DNA of 64,000 bases from Piliocolobus tephrosceles (GCF_002776525.5 NC_045441.1:104148744-104212743), one strand, 5' to 3'. Counted from the stretch's first letter, positions 47,801 through 60,314 are shown. The notes: generated by a model not told the origin, from the sequence alone. Translations and numbers: made by a program.

Positions 47801-48810
47801 CTGGACATTTATATACAGAAGAATGAAATTTGACCCCTATCTCTCACCATATACAAAAATCAAATTGAAATGGATTAAAGACTTAAATCTAAGACCTCAA
47901 ACTATGAAACTACTACAAGAAGACAGTGGGGAAAATCTTCAGGACATTGGGTTGGGTAAAAATTTATTGGGCAATACTCCACAAGAACAGGCAACCAAAG
48001 CAAACATGGGCAAAAGGGATCACATCAAGTTAAAAAGCTCCTGAACATCAAAGGAAATCAACAGAGTGAAGAGACAACCCACAGAATGGGAGAAAATATT
48101 TGCAAACTACCCATTTGACAACTGATTAGTACCCAGAATATATAAGGACCTCAAACAACTCTATAGGAGAAAAGAAATCTAATAATTCAATCAAAATATG
48201 GACCAAAGATGTGAATAGACATTTTTCAAAAGAAGACATACAACAGCAAACAGGCATATGAAAAGGTGCTCAACATCATTAATCATCAGAGAAATGCACA
48301 TCAAAACTACAATGAGATATAATATCATCCCAGTCAAAATAGCTTACATCCAAAAGACAGGCAATAAGAAATGCTGGTGAGGATATGGAGAAATAGGAAT
48401 CCTCATACACGGTTTCCAGGAATGTAAATTAGGACAACCACTGTGGAGAACAATTTGGAAGTTCCTCAGAAAACTAAAACTTGAGCTACTGTATGATCAA
48501 CAATCCCACAGCTGGGTATATACCAAAAAGAAAGAAAAGCAATATATCAAAGAGATCTCTGCACTCCTACGTTGGTTGCAGTACTGTTTACAATAGCTGA
48601 GATTTGGAAGCAACGTAAGTGTTCATCAGCAAGTAATGGATAAAGAAAATGTGGTACATATAAACAATGGGATATTATTCAGCCATAAAAAAGAATGGGA
48701 TCCAGTCATTTGCAACAACATGGATGGAAGTGGAGATCATTATGTGAAGTGAAATAACTAGGCACTGAAAGACAAACATCACATGTTCTCACCTTTTTGT
48801 AGAATCTAAA
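44870..48810 (+). pseudogene. L1 ORF2 relic (endonuclease and reverse transcriptase)
   Basis: ORF2 normally encodes an APE-type endonuclease, a reverse transcriptase and a C-terminal domain. Visible pieces, all in broken frames, are the following. Endonuclease: the 45200-45409 frame with YAPKSGAP and GDFYTPL; the family usually has Asn where Tyr is encoded at 45344-45346, a catalytic position. Reverse transcriptase: the 46429-46950 frame with YKPISLMNIDAKILNKIL; motif A reads IISIHVEKA, with His at 46780-46782 where the family has the catalytic Asp. Motif C reads FTDD (47079-47090) instead of FADD and is soon followed by a stop. C-terminal pieces are 47349-47654 and 47823-48044. MADE1 at 45772-45860 and several indels add further breaks. 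Confidence 0.88.
45770..45862. mobile_element. MADE1 (Hsmar1-derived mariner MITE) inside L1 ORF2
   Basis: A near-perfect palindrome of 89 bp. TTAGGTTGGTGCAAATGTAA opens it at 45772 and the complementary TGTTTGCACCAACCTAA closes it at 45860, with TA at the right junction (45861-45862) and TA plus one extra T at the left. It splits the L1 motif AAGTTTATAGCTATAAGTGC. The MADE1 consensus is about 80 bp, and this copy is slightly longer. It has no coding capacity. Transcribed MADE1 hairpins gave rise to the miR-548 family. Confidence 0.95.
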
Positions 48811-48944
48811 AATCAAAATAATTGATCACATGGATATAGAGGGTAGAAGGATGGTTACCAGAGGCTGGGAAGTGCAGTGGGAGGGTTGGGGGAGGTGGGG
48901 ATGGTTAATGGGTACTAAAAGCATTAGTTAGAAAGAATGAATAA

Positions 48945-49252
48945 GGCCAGGTGTAGTGGCTCACGCCTGTAATAGCAGCACTTTTGGAGGCCAAGGCGAG
49001 CAGATCACTTGAGGCAGGAATTCAAGAGCAGCCAGACCAGCATGGCAAAACCCTGTCTCTACTAAAAATACAAAAATTAGCCAGGTTGGCGGTGCATGAC
49101 TGTAATCCCAGGTACTCAGGAGGCTGAGGCATGAAAATCACTTGAACCCAGGAGGTGGAGGTTGCAGTGAGCTGAGATTGTATCACTCACTGCATTCCAG
49201 CCTGGTGACAGAGGGAGACTCTGTCTCAAAAGAAAAAAGAAAAGAAAAGAAA
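48945..49252 (+). mobile_element. AluS inside the L1 3' UTR
   Basis: It starts GGCCAGGTGTAGTGGCTCAC and ends CTGTCTCAAAAG with an (AAAAG)n tail (49231-49250). L1 sequence reads GAATGAATAA before it and GAATAAGAATAAGACC after it, consistent with a duplicated A-rich target. Confidence 0.92.
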
Positions 49253-49457
49253 GGAATAAGAATAAGACCTACCATTTGATAGCACAATAGAGTGACTCTT
49301 AAGTCAATAATAACAAACTTAATTGTATATTTTAAAGTAACTTAAAAAGTATAATTACATTGTAGCTCAAAGGATAACTGCTTGATGGGATGGATACAAA
49401 AAGTTTATAGGAATAAATAAAGTAAATTTTGAACTAACAAAAAAGACTGGGAAAAGC

Positions 49458-50224
49458 TAGAGTAAGAAAGAGAAGCATCAAAGATCAAACTCCATAGACA
49501 TGCCCTACTCAGATTTTCACAGGTAGGTGATCTGCCTCTGTCTTTAATATACAAGATGATTGACAATGATGTTAACCAATTACAACTTTGCCTTTCTTAT
49601 TTGGTACACTGAGAGGCAGAGTTCCTCTCTTCTTTTATAAGGTTATAATAAAGTAGAAAACCGAAAAACGAGTGAGGGCAAAACATAAAAGCTAGTGAAT
49701 ATCTCATCTTTTTCACTTCTTTTCTTTATCACAACATATGTAGATTATCTCTTGGTAATGGAAATACATAAGCCTTACTAAATGACTATCCTAGTAATAG
49801 TTGACTAAATCCTCAGATCCATGAATGAAGGAAACACATATGTAGGAGATCCAGGCCTGCCTCACATTTTGTCCAGGGATTTCCTGGTACTCTACAGTGG
49901 GGGGAAAAAAACAGGGGGGATTGGTTTTGATTGGCTTTTCATTGATAATCCTGAGATATCTGAAAGAATTTCTCAAATTATCTAATGAGTTAGCCAGATA
50001 ATAATTACAAATTTATAGTAGCTAGTATGGGAGAAACAATTCAAAATAAAACCACACATGGTAAAAATTTGTTGAACTAAAAAACAACCCAAGATTAATA
50101 TCTTGTTAATAACTATAAAAAGCAAAAATGGTGAAAGAGTAGATTTAGCTGGAATAATAAACACAAAATAATGAAGCAATGGCTAAGCTTGCACATGATC
50201 AAAATATATTATTGACTACAGTTA
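49458..50224. other. Unassigned AT-rich sequence
   Basis: No gene or assignable repeat is seen. Confidence 0.45.
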
Positions 50225-51330
50225 ACAAATTCTATTTTCATTCATCTGAGAATGTCTTTATTTCCCACTGACTTCTGAAGTATATATTTTCACCAGAAAT
50301 AGAATTGACAGTTCTTTTCTTTCAGTACTTGAAAATGTTTTGTTATTAATACTTCCTTTTGGCCTCCAGATGAGAAATCTGGTCTCACTCAAATTGGTGT
50401 ACCTCTGTAAGTTATGTGCTGTTTCTCTCTGGAGGCTCTCAATACTTTTGTTATTTGTCTTTACTACTCAAAAGTTTAACTGAGATGTCTTGGCATGGAT
50501 TTCTCCTATTTGGGGTTCACTCCACCTCTTATATCTATAGGTTTGTATCTTTTGCCAAATTTAGGACATATTAACAAATTATTTCTTCAAATACTTTTTC
50601 AGTCCCATTCTTTCTCCTGTACTTCTGAAACTCCAATAATGCAAATGCTAGCTCTTTTGTTATTGTCCCACAGGTTCCTCAGTCTGTCCAATTTTTTGTT
50701 CCAGTCTACTTTCTCTATTGTTCAGGTTGGGTAAATTATTATCATCATTATTATTATTGTAGAGACAGGGTCTCCCTATGTTGCTTATGCTGGTATAAAA
50801 CTCCTGGGCTCAAGGGGTCCTCCTGCCTGAGCCTCCTAAAGTGCTGGGATTATAGACATGAGCCACCACACCCAGCCAGGTTGGGTAAATTCTACTGATG
50901 TATCCTAAAGTTCATCAATTCTATGTCTAGTCATCTTGACTGTACTATTGAACCCATCCAGCAAATTTTTTATTTCATTACTTTTTTAGTTCTATAACTT
51001 CTATTTGGTTCTTTTTTGTTAACTTAATTATTTGCTGAGATATTTTATTTTTTGTTTGTGTGAAGATAATTTGTAATTGCCGGTTAAAGCATTCTTATAA
51101 TAACTGCTTTAAAATCCATATTAGATCATTCCAACATCTGATTCACCTTGATTTTGGCATCTATTGATTTTCTTTTTTTCATTCAACTTGTGATCTTCTG
51201 GTTCTTGGTATGAGGAATGATGTTCAATTATATTCTGGATATTTTGGATATTATAGTATAAGACTCTGGATTCTATTTAATCTTTTTTAATCAGGTAGTC
51301 CTCCTGTTGGGGTGTAGCAAGAAGACAGAT
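50225..51330 (-). mobile_element. Old L1M/HAL1-like fragment interrupted by a FLAM
   Basis: T-rich sequence with GAGAATGTCTTTATTTCCCA, a TTTCTTCAAATACTTTTTCA stretch, CAATAATGCAAATGCTAGCT, CCACAGGTTCCTCAGTCTGT and TCTATTTGGTTCTTTTTTGT in the order I associate with reverse-oriented old L1 ORF1-side sequence shared with HAL1. The frame is not open. The family call is tentative. Confidence 0.5.
50723..50891 (-). mobile_element. FLAM-type free left Alu monomer
   Basis: The body, 50738-50876, has a tail of ATT/ATC repeats (50738-50757), then GTAGAGACAGGGTCTCCCTA through ATGAGCCACCACACCCAGC. Exact 15-bp target-site duplications, CAGGTTGGGTAAATT, lie at 50723-50737 and 50877-50891. Confidence 0.9.
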
Positions 51331-51436
51331 GATTTTGTATGTTTGGTCTCCTAGTGGGCCCACCAACACCATCTAGACAAACGTGGAGTACTTATTCATC
51401 CTCTCTTGATGTCTATGGCGGGGTGGGAGTGGGAGG

Positions 51437-52177
51437 GTAATTCATTTTCTAGTGCTGCCATAACAAAATGCCACAGATCGGATGGCTTAAAAAACAGAGA
51501 TTTGGCCAGGCGCGGTGGCTCATGCCTGTAATCCCAGCACTTTGGGAGGCTGAGGTGGGCGGATCACAAGTTCAGGAGTTTGAGACCAGCCTAGCCAACA
51601 TAGTGAAACCCCGTCTCTACTAAAAATACAAAAATTAGCCTGGCATGATGATGTATGCCTGTAGTCCCAGCTACTTGGGAAGCTGGGGCAGGAGAATTGC
51701 TTGAACCCAGGAGGCAGAGGTTGTGGTGAGCCAAGGTTGTGCCATTGCACTCCAGTCTGGGCAACAGAGCGAGATTCCGTCTCAAAAACAAACAAACAAC
51801 AACAACAACAACAACAAAAACCCAGAAATGTATTTTCTCACAGTTCTGGAGGCTGGAAGTCCAAGATTAAGTTGTTGACAGGGTTGGCTTCCTCTGAGGC
51901 CTCTCTCCTTGGCTTACAGATGGTCACCCACTCACCGTGTCCTCACATAGTTGCCCCTCTGGGTACACATGCCATTGGTGTCTCTATGTGTATCCTAATC
52001 TCCTCTTCTTATTAGGACCCCAGTCAGATTGGATTAAGGGCCACCCCAGTAACCTCATTTCAATTTAATTATTTCTTTTAGGACCTATCTCTAAATACAT
52101 TCACATTCTGAGGTTCTGGAGATTAGAGCTTCAACATATGACTTTAGGATGGGAAACACAATTCAGCCCTTAACACA
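51437..52177 (-). mobile_element. MLT1 (MaLR) LTR interrupted by an Alu
   Basis: TTTTCTAGTGCTGCCATAAC and GATGGCTTAAAAAACAG stand left of the Alu. TTTTCTCACAGTTCTGGAGG, TATCCTAATCTCCTCTTCTT, AGGACCTATCTCTAAATACA and ACACAATTCAGCCCTTAACA stand right of it. This is the standard reverse order of MLT1C/D-type LTRs. There are no internal viral genes. Confidence 0.85.
51504..51820 (+). mobile_element. AluS inside the MLT1 LTR
   Basis: It starts GGCCAGGCGCGGTGGCTCAT and has both arms. The tail has become (AAC)n (51786-51816). The likely target copies AAAAACAGAGATTT and AAAAACCCAGAAATG flank it. Confidence 0.93.
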
Positions 52178-53781
52178 TAGGTCAGAAGTTCAGCTACCCC
52201 TTGCCCTGTTGACACCTTCCCAGTCAAAGTGAGATACTCGCTCACACCACCTTGATACCTCTAAGTTCAAGTGCCACCAGAAAGGTGGAAGCAGACGACT
52301 GATTCACACCATTTTATTACAACAGGATTGGGGTGGAAATTAGGTTCTCAACTCTCTGCTGGGCCTCCCTGATGCCAGAGGAGGACAGGGAGACAAGCAA
52401 AGTGCCAACTATCCCTGCCTCTATTGCTTTGTTCTGTCTCATTGGTGCCAGGTGGAAGTGGAGACTCAGCAACCCACTGGGCCCTGCCTACATGGAGATG
52501 TGGGGGTAGGTAGAGTACTGACCAGACTTGAGTCACAAGACCCAGTTCAGCTGTTGATGCTGGATGGGAGTGGAGTCTCAGCTTCCTGTTGGCTCCCACT
52601 GACACTACACTGAAGCGTAACTGTGATGAGCCCTGCATCCCACCGTCTCTTTGAGTCTCACTGTGAGTACAAGCTCAGCTCATTGCTGAACCCTGACAAT
52701 ACAAGGCGAGGGATAGAAAACCAGATCCCTGCTCAGCCAGGCAAAGCCAACCTGAGGGGGATCACAGTGCTGCTGCCTGCCTCCAGAGAGTGGGGTAAAA
52801 ACTCAGCTTCCTGTTCTATTCTACTCAAACTTTGAGAAAGGGAGGGTGCAGTTTTTCCACTGGTATTTGCCTGGAGTAGGGCAGGTATTGCCAAAAAGTT
52901 CTGGCTAGGGGGAAGGAACAGGCCCGTCTTGGGGCTCCTTGTGTATGTTTGTTAGTGGCTCCAAGTTGAAAGCTTTTGCAGGACTCTGTCTGGAATATAT
53001 GAGAGGCAATAAGGAAATCCAGGGAACTCAGTGCCATGTCATTCCTTCGGTCCCCAGGTTCCTAAGTAGTTCACCTTCTTCTTTTCAGTGTTAGAGTCTT
53101 CCTATGCTTGTTTGTTGAGTTATGGCCAGGGTTTTTTAGTTGTCAGAAAGAGGGTCTGGGAGGAATGAGGGTACTTCCATTTGCCCAGAACCAGAAGTCC
53201 TCCTTATAAACACTTTAAATGAAGAAATGCAAAGAAGATAGGGATTTTTGTGGAATATTCCAGCATAAAATCAGCAACTGATCTAAAACCTGAATTATCA
53301 AAAGGAATGTCAATTTCTAAAACCAGAGCAAGCTGACAAAATAAAATAAAGAAATAAATGAGCTATAGAAAGGTACGTGGGCTGTAATACTAAACTTTAA
53401 GATGCTTTTGGATGCACTCAACTAACACCAAAACAAAAGGAAAGAACTTTTTCTACATTTGGAATATTTGTCACAAAATGAAGACCAAGACTGTCAGATA
53501 GGGCAATTCATGGTTTGTGTGTTTTAAATTTTTATTTTAAGAATAACTTTTAAATATTTGTAATATCTTTCAATTTTTAATTGATTTTATTTGGTGTTAG
53601 TGATACTTTTTTTGTTTTTTCTATTATCTGGTATAGATCATTTTTACATGTTATTAAAATACATAATCTCATCAAATGCAGTTAATGTTGTATTTTTATT
53701 TTTATAGAAAACCTCTGAAACTTTTAGCATAATTCTCTCATTAAAAAATGACACACCACTTTATTATTGTGGTCACTTATC
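52178..53781. other. Single-copy-like sequence, no gene recognised
   Basis: This region is less AT-rich (about 52180-53040), with several 70-96-codon frames on both strands (52348-52638, 52623-52835, 52825-53037). None has a recognisable domain, conserved motif or splice context. Confidence 0.45.
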
Positions 53782-54111
53782 AAAATTAAAAAACACAGGC
53801 TCGGCGCGGTAGGTCACGTCTGTCATCCCAGCACTTTGGGAGACAGAGGTGGGTGGATCACCTGAAGTCAGGAGTTCGAGACCAGCCTGGCCAACATGGT
53901 GAAACCCCATGTCTACTAAAAATATAAAAATTAGCCAGGCGTGATGGTGCATGTTTGTAATCCCAGCTACCCAGGAGGCTGAGGCTGGAGAATCCCTTGA
54001 ACCTGGGAGGTGGAGGTTGTAGTGAGGCAAGATCGTGCCACTGCGCTCCAGCCTGGGCAACAGAGTGAGACTCTGTCTTAAAAAAAAAAAAAAAAAAAAA
54101 AATTAAAAACA
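53782..54111 (+). mobile_element. AluSx with target-site duplications
   Basis: The body is 53796-54098 with an A-tail. Target copies are AAAATTAAAAAACA (53782-53795) and AAAATTAAAAACA (54099-54111). Confidence 0.93.
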
Positions 54112-56670
54112 TGCAAATACACACACGAAAAAATAGGATGAATTCTGTTTTGAGAATTCCCAGGAATTTGTATTTTTTTAACCTGAATCTGAAGATATTT
54201 GTCAGTGATTTAGAAACACCTTAAAGGCAAATACCATCCCAATTACCTTATTAACAAAGACTTCTTTTTCTTTTTCAATGATCAAGACTTAATCAAAATT
54301 GTTTTTATCTCTCCAATTTATATGTCCAGACTTACTTGGTTATTACAGGCACAGTCATGCAGTGAAATCATGACCTATACCTAAACAGCCTGAAAATGTA
54401 CAGTCTATAAAAGAAAAGACTTAGGTGAGAATTTAATAGCTGTCTTCATAAACTTCGAGAGCTGTCCTGAACAAGAGAGACTGCATTTGTTCTGTGTGAC
54501 CCAACAGGAAAGAATTAGGATAAATGAGATGAAGTTACAGGAAAGAAAATTTTGACTTACTATATATATCCACTTTCTATCAACTAGAGAATTCTGAAAA
54601 CAGAACAGACTCCCTCAAGCAATAGTGATTTCCTGTCAAGGTAAAAGGCTGGAAAACCATTTATTGGGGATATTATCAAAAAGACTCAGAGTTTGTGATT
54701 TTCTTTTTTTCTTTTTTCTTTTTTCTTTTTTTTTTTTTTTTTTTTTGGTGTGTATCATCTCATTTTGTTCTCCAAGTGAGACACATAGAAAATGTATTTA
54801 AATGGCTATGTATGAATGAAAATAGTAAAGTTCAGAGGGTATATTAGTTAGGATTCTTTGTAAATTACAAAGCAATTTGAGCTAGCCCGAGCAAAAATAA
54901 AATACAGTGTAAGAATAAATGGTATTTCACAGAACCTAAGGCCAGTATAATGCAGCTGGCTCCAGGGTGGGACTGAGGCCATAACTCTCTATCTTTGTGT
55001 CTTCACCCTGTTTCTCTCTGAACAACTGCTTTGTTCTCTATTTCTGCAGATGTATTTTCTATGCTTCCCAGCCACATGATGGGTAGGAGATATTTATTCC
55101 ACAGATCCCCAGTTTAAATCTCTATCATTCAAGGGACCAGTCCAGAATGATTGGGTGCCTAAATTATTCTGGACTTTATGCAGTCAATTAATCACATTAT
55201 TCTCCCTTCTGAAGGCTAAGCCAATTGAGAAATTGCCACAGTAAAACTGGATGGGATAATGTGGCTTGAACTTGAGGCCAAAATGTACTTTTCTGCAACT
55301 TTCCTTTGAATTGAACTCAGCCAGTCCAGGCAGATATCCAGATTGCATCTCAGGAGATGGCCTGACCTGGCAGCCTCACCTGGCAAGCTTATCAGATGGG
55401 GAAGACATCCAGGAGGTGAGCATATTCCACTTGCACACATGCAAAAGGAGAATAAAGGATCTGGTCAGACATGTGCAATGACCCTTTACTCAAACTTACT
55501 AATTGACTAAGTCACTCCACCAACTCCCTCAGGGTTGAGTTGCTGAAAAATGGAGAGAAGGGCAGAAACTTTCCTCATAACATTTTCAGAGATATTTTAT
55601 ACAATGGACTAAGGTTGGAATGTTCAGGTGGGAAGAGAATAGCCTTCCTGCAATTACCAATTCTTATTTCTGGAGATAGGGAAGCTAATTGGCCTGCTTT
55701 GAACCAGATATTCATCTATGTCCGATCAATTATGGTTTTAGGAGAATCTCTCGATGCATAAACAGCACGACCAGGGGACAACCATTATAGATAGGACAAG
55801 CAATTTTTGTTAAAAGTTGGCTAGACAGATATATGAGTAAGTACACTCAGAACGCATACACTTCTTCCTTTACATTATAAAGTTATTCTTGACTCATAAT
55901 ATCCAGCTACCTCAGGTTCAAATGCAAGTACACACCAGTACACACACACTCATTCACACATGCTCCGCAATGGAGGACTACCCAAGTAATGAGTGGATAA
56001 TCCATTACATTCGAAAGTGATGTTGCCTTGGGTCACTGCTCTTCCTGTGTAAAATTTCTAGGTGAGGTCCATTTCCTCCCCGAATCCAGTTTTAATTTGG
56101 TTCTCATTTTCTTAAAATGTAGAGATTAAATTACAAACTTAACCACTCTCAATATATCTAATATACAATACTTGGGGAAATGGCTATATAGAGAAATAGT
56201 GACAGAAAGAAAGCTCCATATAGTGGTCACTGGTCTGTGATTAATCTGCTGGACAGTGGCAGTTTGAAAAGCTTGAAAGAACAAGTGACTTATTTGGGCA
56301 TAATTTTGACTCACTCCTTTGGTAAGTTTCTTGACCCTATAGTGAACTTTCCGTTTGTGTTATTTCTTCTTTGGATTGTGTCTGAAAATTTCCAAAGAAT
56401 TGACCCTTCTGGTATGAGTCGACTATGGGCCCCTTTCACCAGATTTAGTATTTTTCACTGACATTTTCATTCTTATAAAACCTCTCTGGCTGGCTGTCAC
56501 AGCCATTTTGGACTCCATTTGCTAAATCCAGTACCACAAATCTTGTTAGGTCATGCTCTGAATTGAATAGCCAGGGCTCGTTCACTCTACTCAGGCCTAT
56601 GTTCTGTTTTGTTGGTTTTTGAAGTAAGTCTGAAGGTTTCGCCATCCATATGGCTCTTTACTACATGAAT
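54112..56670. other. Unassigned sequence with a T/CT-rich tract
   Basis: No gene is seen. A CTTTTTT-type tract fills about 54699-54746. The stretch 54840-55200 (TATTAGTTAGGATTCTTTGT onward) and the one at 57940-58330 look like the same unnamed old interspersed repeat, but I cannot classify them. Confidence 0.4.
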
Positions 56671-56671
56671 T

Positions 56672-57013
56672 AAAAACTATAGAATTAGCTGGGCGTGGTA
56701 GCAGAAGACTGTAATCCCAGCCACTCAGGAGGCTGAGGCAGGAGAATCCTTTGAACCTGGGAGGTGGAGGTTGCAGTGAGCCAAGATCGCATCATTACAC
56801 TCCAGCCTGGGTGACAGGGAAAGACTCTGTCCCCCTCCAAAAAAAAAAAAACTATAGCCTGGCTGGGTGCAGTGGCTCATGCCTGTAATCCCAGCACTTT
56901 AGAAGGCCAAGGTGGGAGGATCTCTTGAGCCCAGGAGATCAAGACTATCCTGGGCAACATAGCAAGACTCCCATCTCTAAAACAACAACAACAACAAAAA
57001 AAAACTATGGCCT
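56672..57013 (+). mobile_element. Two half-Alus in tandem around a thrice-repeated target
   Basis: A right-arm-only Alu (56683-56846, starting AATTAGCTGGGCGTGGTAG) is followed by a left-arm FLAM (56861-56999, with an (AAC)n tail). The target AAAAACTATAG appears three times: 56672-56682, 56847-56857 (continuing CCT) and 57000-57013 as AAAAACTATGGCCT. So the two monomers inserted one after the other at the same short site. Confidence 0.9.
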
Positions 57014-57310
57014 GATATGAGGTAGTTAGAATAACAGAACTCCTTCCTCTCTTATCAGCTATGGAAATCCTGTCTCTAGTCTCCTATTTTAGCTAGTGAG
57101 AGGTACTTTGGAAGGATGGGGGTGGGAGGTAGAAGTATGGTCGGCCTTTCCCCACTCTTCTGCTTCTTCCAGGATATTCCCATTCCTGTTTCCAGGATCT
57201 TGCACTTGCTGGTCAAGACATTTATTTATCTTAACTACAAAAAGGGGAGTCAACTCAGGACTCAACTACTGCAATTCACATTTCCTTGATTTATTTCTTC
57301 ATCGGTACCT
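57014..57310. other. Unassigned sequence
   Basis: No gene or repeat is recognised. Confidence 0.4.
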
Positions 57311-57626
57311 CAGCAATCGATTGATTGACTGATTGATTGAGACAGAGTCTTGCTGTACTCACTGGAGTAGAGTGGTGTGATCTTGGCTCGCAACAACCTC
57401 TGCCTCCCAGGTTCAAGCAATTCTCCCTTCCTCAGCCTCTCGAGTAGCTGGAATTACAGGTGCCTGCCACCATGTCCAGCTAATTTTTGTATTTTTAGAG
57501 AGAGAAGCTTTCACCATGTTGGCCAGGCTCATCTTGAACTCCTGACCTCAAGTGATCTGCCCACCTTGGCCTTCCAAAGTGCTGGGATTACAGGCATGAG
57601 CCACTGCACCCGGCCAGCAATCTATT
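57311..57626 (-). mobile_element. AluSx with a (TGAT)n-type tail
   Basis: The body is 57323-57614. Target copies are CAGCAATCGATT (57311-57322) and CAGCAATCTATT (57615-57626). Where a poly-T is expected, the tail reads GATTGACTGATTGATT, so the A-tail has evolved into an AATC-type microsatellite. Confidence 0.9.
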
Positions 57627-60124
57627 TAGAAGATCAGATTTTCTCTCTGTGCTTCCAGTCAAGCAAATCTAACTTGGTGTTTTTCTTCTGCACCTTATAC
57701 TGACAGCTACAAAAAATAGATATATACTAATATTTTCTACCAAGGCCCCTCATGGCTTGGTAGACAATGATCTGAGTTGTAAGATACAATGAGCAGTTTT
57801 CCCTATTTATTTCAATATTGCAGAAAGACTGGTAAGTTTCTGTCCTAAGACTGAGGTAGTAGGTGGGAGTGTGAGGCTCCTCCCAATCTGACACCTGCCT
57901 TGACTTCACCCATTTTATCTTTCCCGATTAAGAATCTCTTACTCCGAACCCTATCACAGATATCACTTTGTATATTAAATAAGATTCTCTGTTGCCCTAA
58001 GCTGTATGCAACAGAAACTATATCGAGCCAGCCCAAGCAAGAAAACAATTTAAGAATTCAGAAGGGCAGTCAGGCCTAAGAAAGAGATGGAAAAGTTACC
58101 AGCTCTTTCTTCATCTCTCATATCTTCTTCTCTCTGCATGTTTGCTTTATTTATTTATTTGTTTATTTGTTTATTTTTTCTCTGAAGTTAGACTTTCTCT
58201 GTTTCTCTGTCCATATGCCGGGTAAGATCAGGGTCACTCGGCAGCTTCCAACTTCATATCTCTTTTCTTTGAGAAATCAAGGATGGTATGCTAAAACCAT
58301 TATTAGTTTTTTTCAGGTATGTCCAGGGAGAAAATCTAGTTGACCAGTTTGCCCATATAATGAACCTTCATCAGTGGTGTGTGTTCAATATCAAAACATC
58401 TTTCTAATTAGACAAAATCTTCAGTTAGGTGAGCAGATATTTCAACTCCCCACCTTTTGGTTCCTTGGAACTTTATCAGGTGATACACACAATTTGGAAT
58501 TTTTCTATGGCTGTGGCACCAATGGCAGTGGCTTCTGGTTCTGTTGGCAGTAGCAGCTTCCAGCATCTGATGATACAGTGGTGACTGCTCGGCAAAGACT
58601 GCAGTCATGTCCTAACCAGGTTCTTTCTGCAGCATGATTTTAGATGTCCTGAGTTATGGCCTCCCTTAATTATTGCTCATTTTTTTCCCAGCCCAATCTT
58701 CAGTTCTTCTCATTGATTCTGTGAACGTTCCTAAACTCTTCTAATAACTGGTGTTTTTTTTTTCTTAAATATACCAGAGTGATTTCATGTTGTTCACAAC
58801 TAAGAAATTGCAATATATTCCAATCAACTAAACCAGTGGGTAAGGGCCTAGTAGAGCAAACCTGATTGTCAGAGGTCTTCCCCTGTGAACAGGAAGAACA
58901 GTTCCCAGAGAAGATAGAATCAGTGGACATCCCAAAAAGTGTCTTTTTGCATTGATATTGGAAAAGTTGTCCAAGACCATAGAAGAGCTGAATATCAGAA
59001 CTTTAAGAAGAATCTGCACATCTCACTACTCAATGTAGGATTTATTCCTTTATCCCAAGAATTAATTTTAACTTGTGAATTAATAATGGATGGGGAGACC
59101 TAAGGTTATTATAGAAAGGCCAACATAAGCCCTTCACTGTCTCAATAATTTGCTATTTCACCAAACTTAAAAACCAATTTCCAAAAAGAAAAGGCTTAAT
59201 TCAATTAAATAAACTTGTTCTTTCAAAATAGCTGGTTACCTAATTAAACCTTACTATTGCCTTAAACTTTGTAAACATATCTTAACACTACTATGCTAAG
59301 ATGGGGCAGAGGAATGAATTACTGATAAAATTCATAGTTAATTGAAAGTGATATCAAAAACATTTTAATACTTTTCACCACATAATAAAATAAAACTGTG
59401 TGATTTGAGTTTTTACCTCCTTTTATAGGCCTGTTTAATTTACGTAAAGGAGCTTTGAAACTAAGCAAAACAGAAAGGGAATTAGTAATTTGGATAATCA
59501 GTCCCAAATAAATAAGAATTGCTAATTGTATTTCTTGTACACAACTAAGAGTAAATTCAAAAACTGAAAGTAAGTCGGATATGATGCTCAGAGAGTATCC
59601 TTGAGCATGAGTAACTAAAATTAACCAGAATTTTAAATAAACTGAGGACTCCTAGACTTCTGAAGATGTGAATGAGGCTATTAGAACTCTCTCCTACTCA
59701 TCCATTAGCAATGTCAGTAACAGTTCATAAAATATTAATGTTTAAATGCTTAAGAATATACATTTTAATACCTTGAAAACACCAAGCAATGCTTTTTAAA
59801 TTAATTGATGAGTCATTTTATACTTGCGATATGGACTTGGGCGTTTTTGTAGTAACAAGCCAGACAACGTCTATCCTTCTGAGAGATAATATGTGAAAGA
59901 ATTGTAGAAGTGAGAAAGATGATTAGTAATCATGTATTGCTTCTTGAGACAGCAATTCTCTAGTAAGTGGAAACTCAGGCAAGCATCAGTGATGAGAAAC
60001 AGATACATTTTACTCTTTACTTCATGGTCGAGAAGTGCCTGTAATTCACCTTTCAAATAAGAGGCAACATGTATAGCATAATCCCACAGAATTATGAAAT
60101 TTTAGAGGTGAAAGGGACCGTGAG
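57627..60124. other. Unassigned AT-rich sequence
   Basis: No gene is recognised. A (TTTA/TTTG)n tract lies at about 58146-58176. Frames of 60-76 codons occur on the minus strand without any protein-like features. Confidence 0.45.
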
Positions 60125-60300
60125 GTATTGATAAGCTGTTGCTGTATAACAAGCCATTCCCAAAGCTCAGTGGCTTAAAACATTTATTATTGTTCACGCG
60201 TCTACAGGTTAGCTAAGGGTTGGCTGAGCTCATCTGGGGTGATTCTGTTCCATGTGTTGTTTCTCATTCTCCATAAACCACAAACAAAATAATAATAATA
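60125..60300 (-). mobile_element. MLT1-like LTR end
   Basis: GTTGCTGTATAACAAGCCAT, CTCAGTGGCTTAAAACATTT and GGTTGGCTGAGCTCATCTGG match the reverse complement of the 3' end of old MLT1-type LTRs. Confidence 0.5.
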
Positions 60301-60314
60301 CTAGTATTTTTTTA

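Larger units (their letters stand above)
41396..49457 (+). mobile_element. Full-length, inactive L1 (L1PB/L1MA-age) with target-site duplications
   Basis: An 8-kb LINE-1 running from a complete 5' UTR to the 3' end. Target-site copies are AAAAAAGTCTGGGAAAGAGC (41396-41415) and AAAAAAGACTGGGAAAAGC (49439-49457). The 5' UTR (about 41416-43140) is followed by an ORF1 relic, an ORF2 relic and a 3' UTR with GATAGCACAATAGAGTGACT and GGATAACTGCTTGATGGGAT marks. Three later insertions lie inside: an Alu in ORF1, a MADE1 in ORF2 and an Alu in the 3' UTR. Frameshifts, stops and lost catalytic residues make it dead. Confidence 0.92.
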
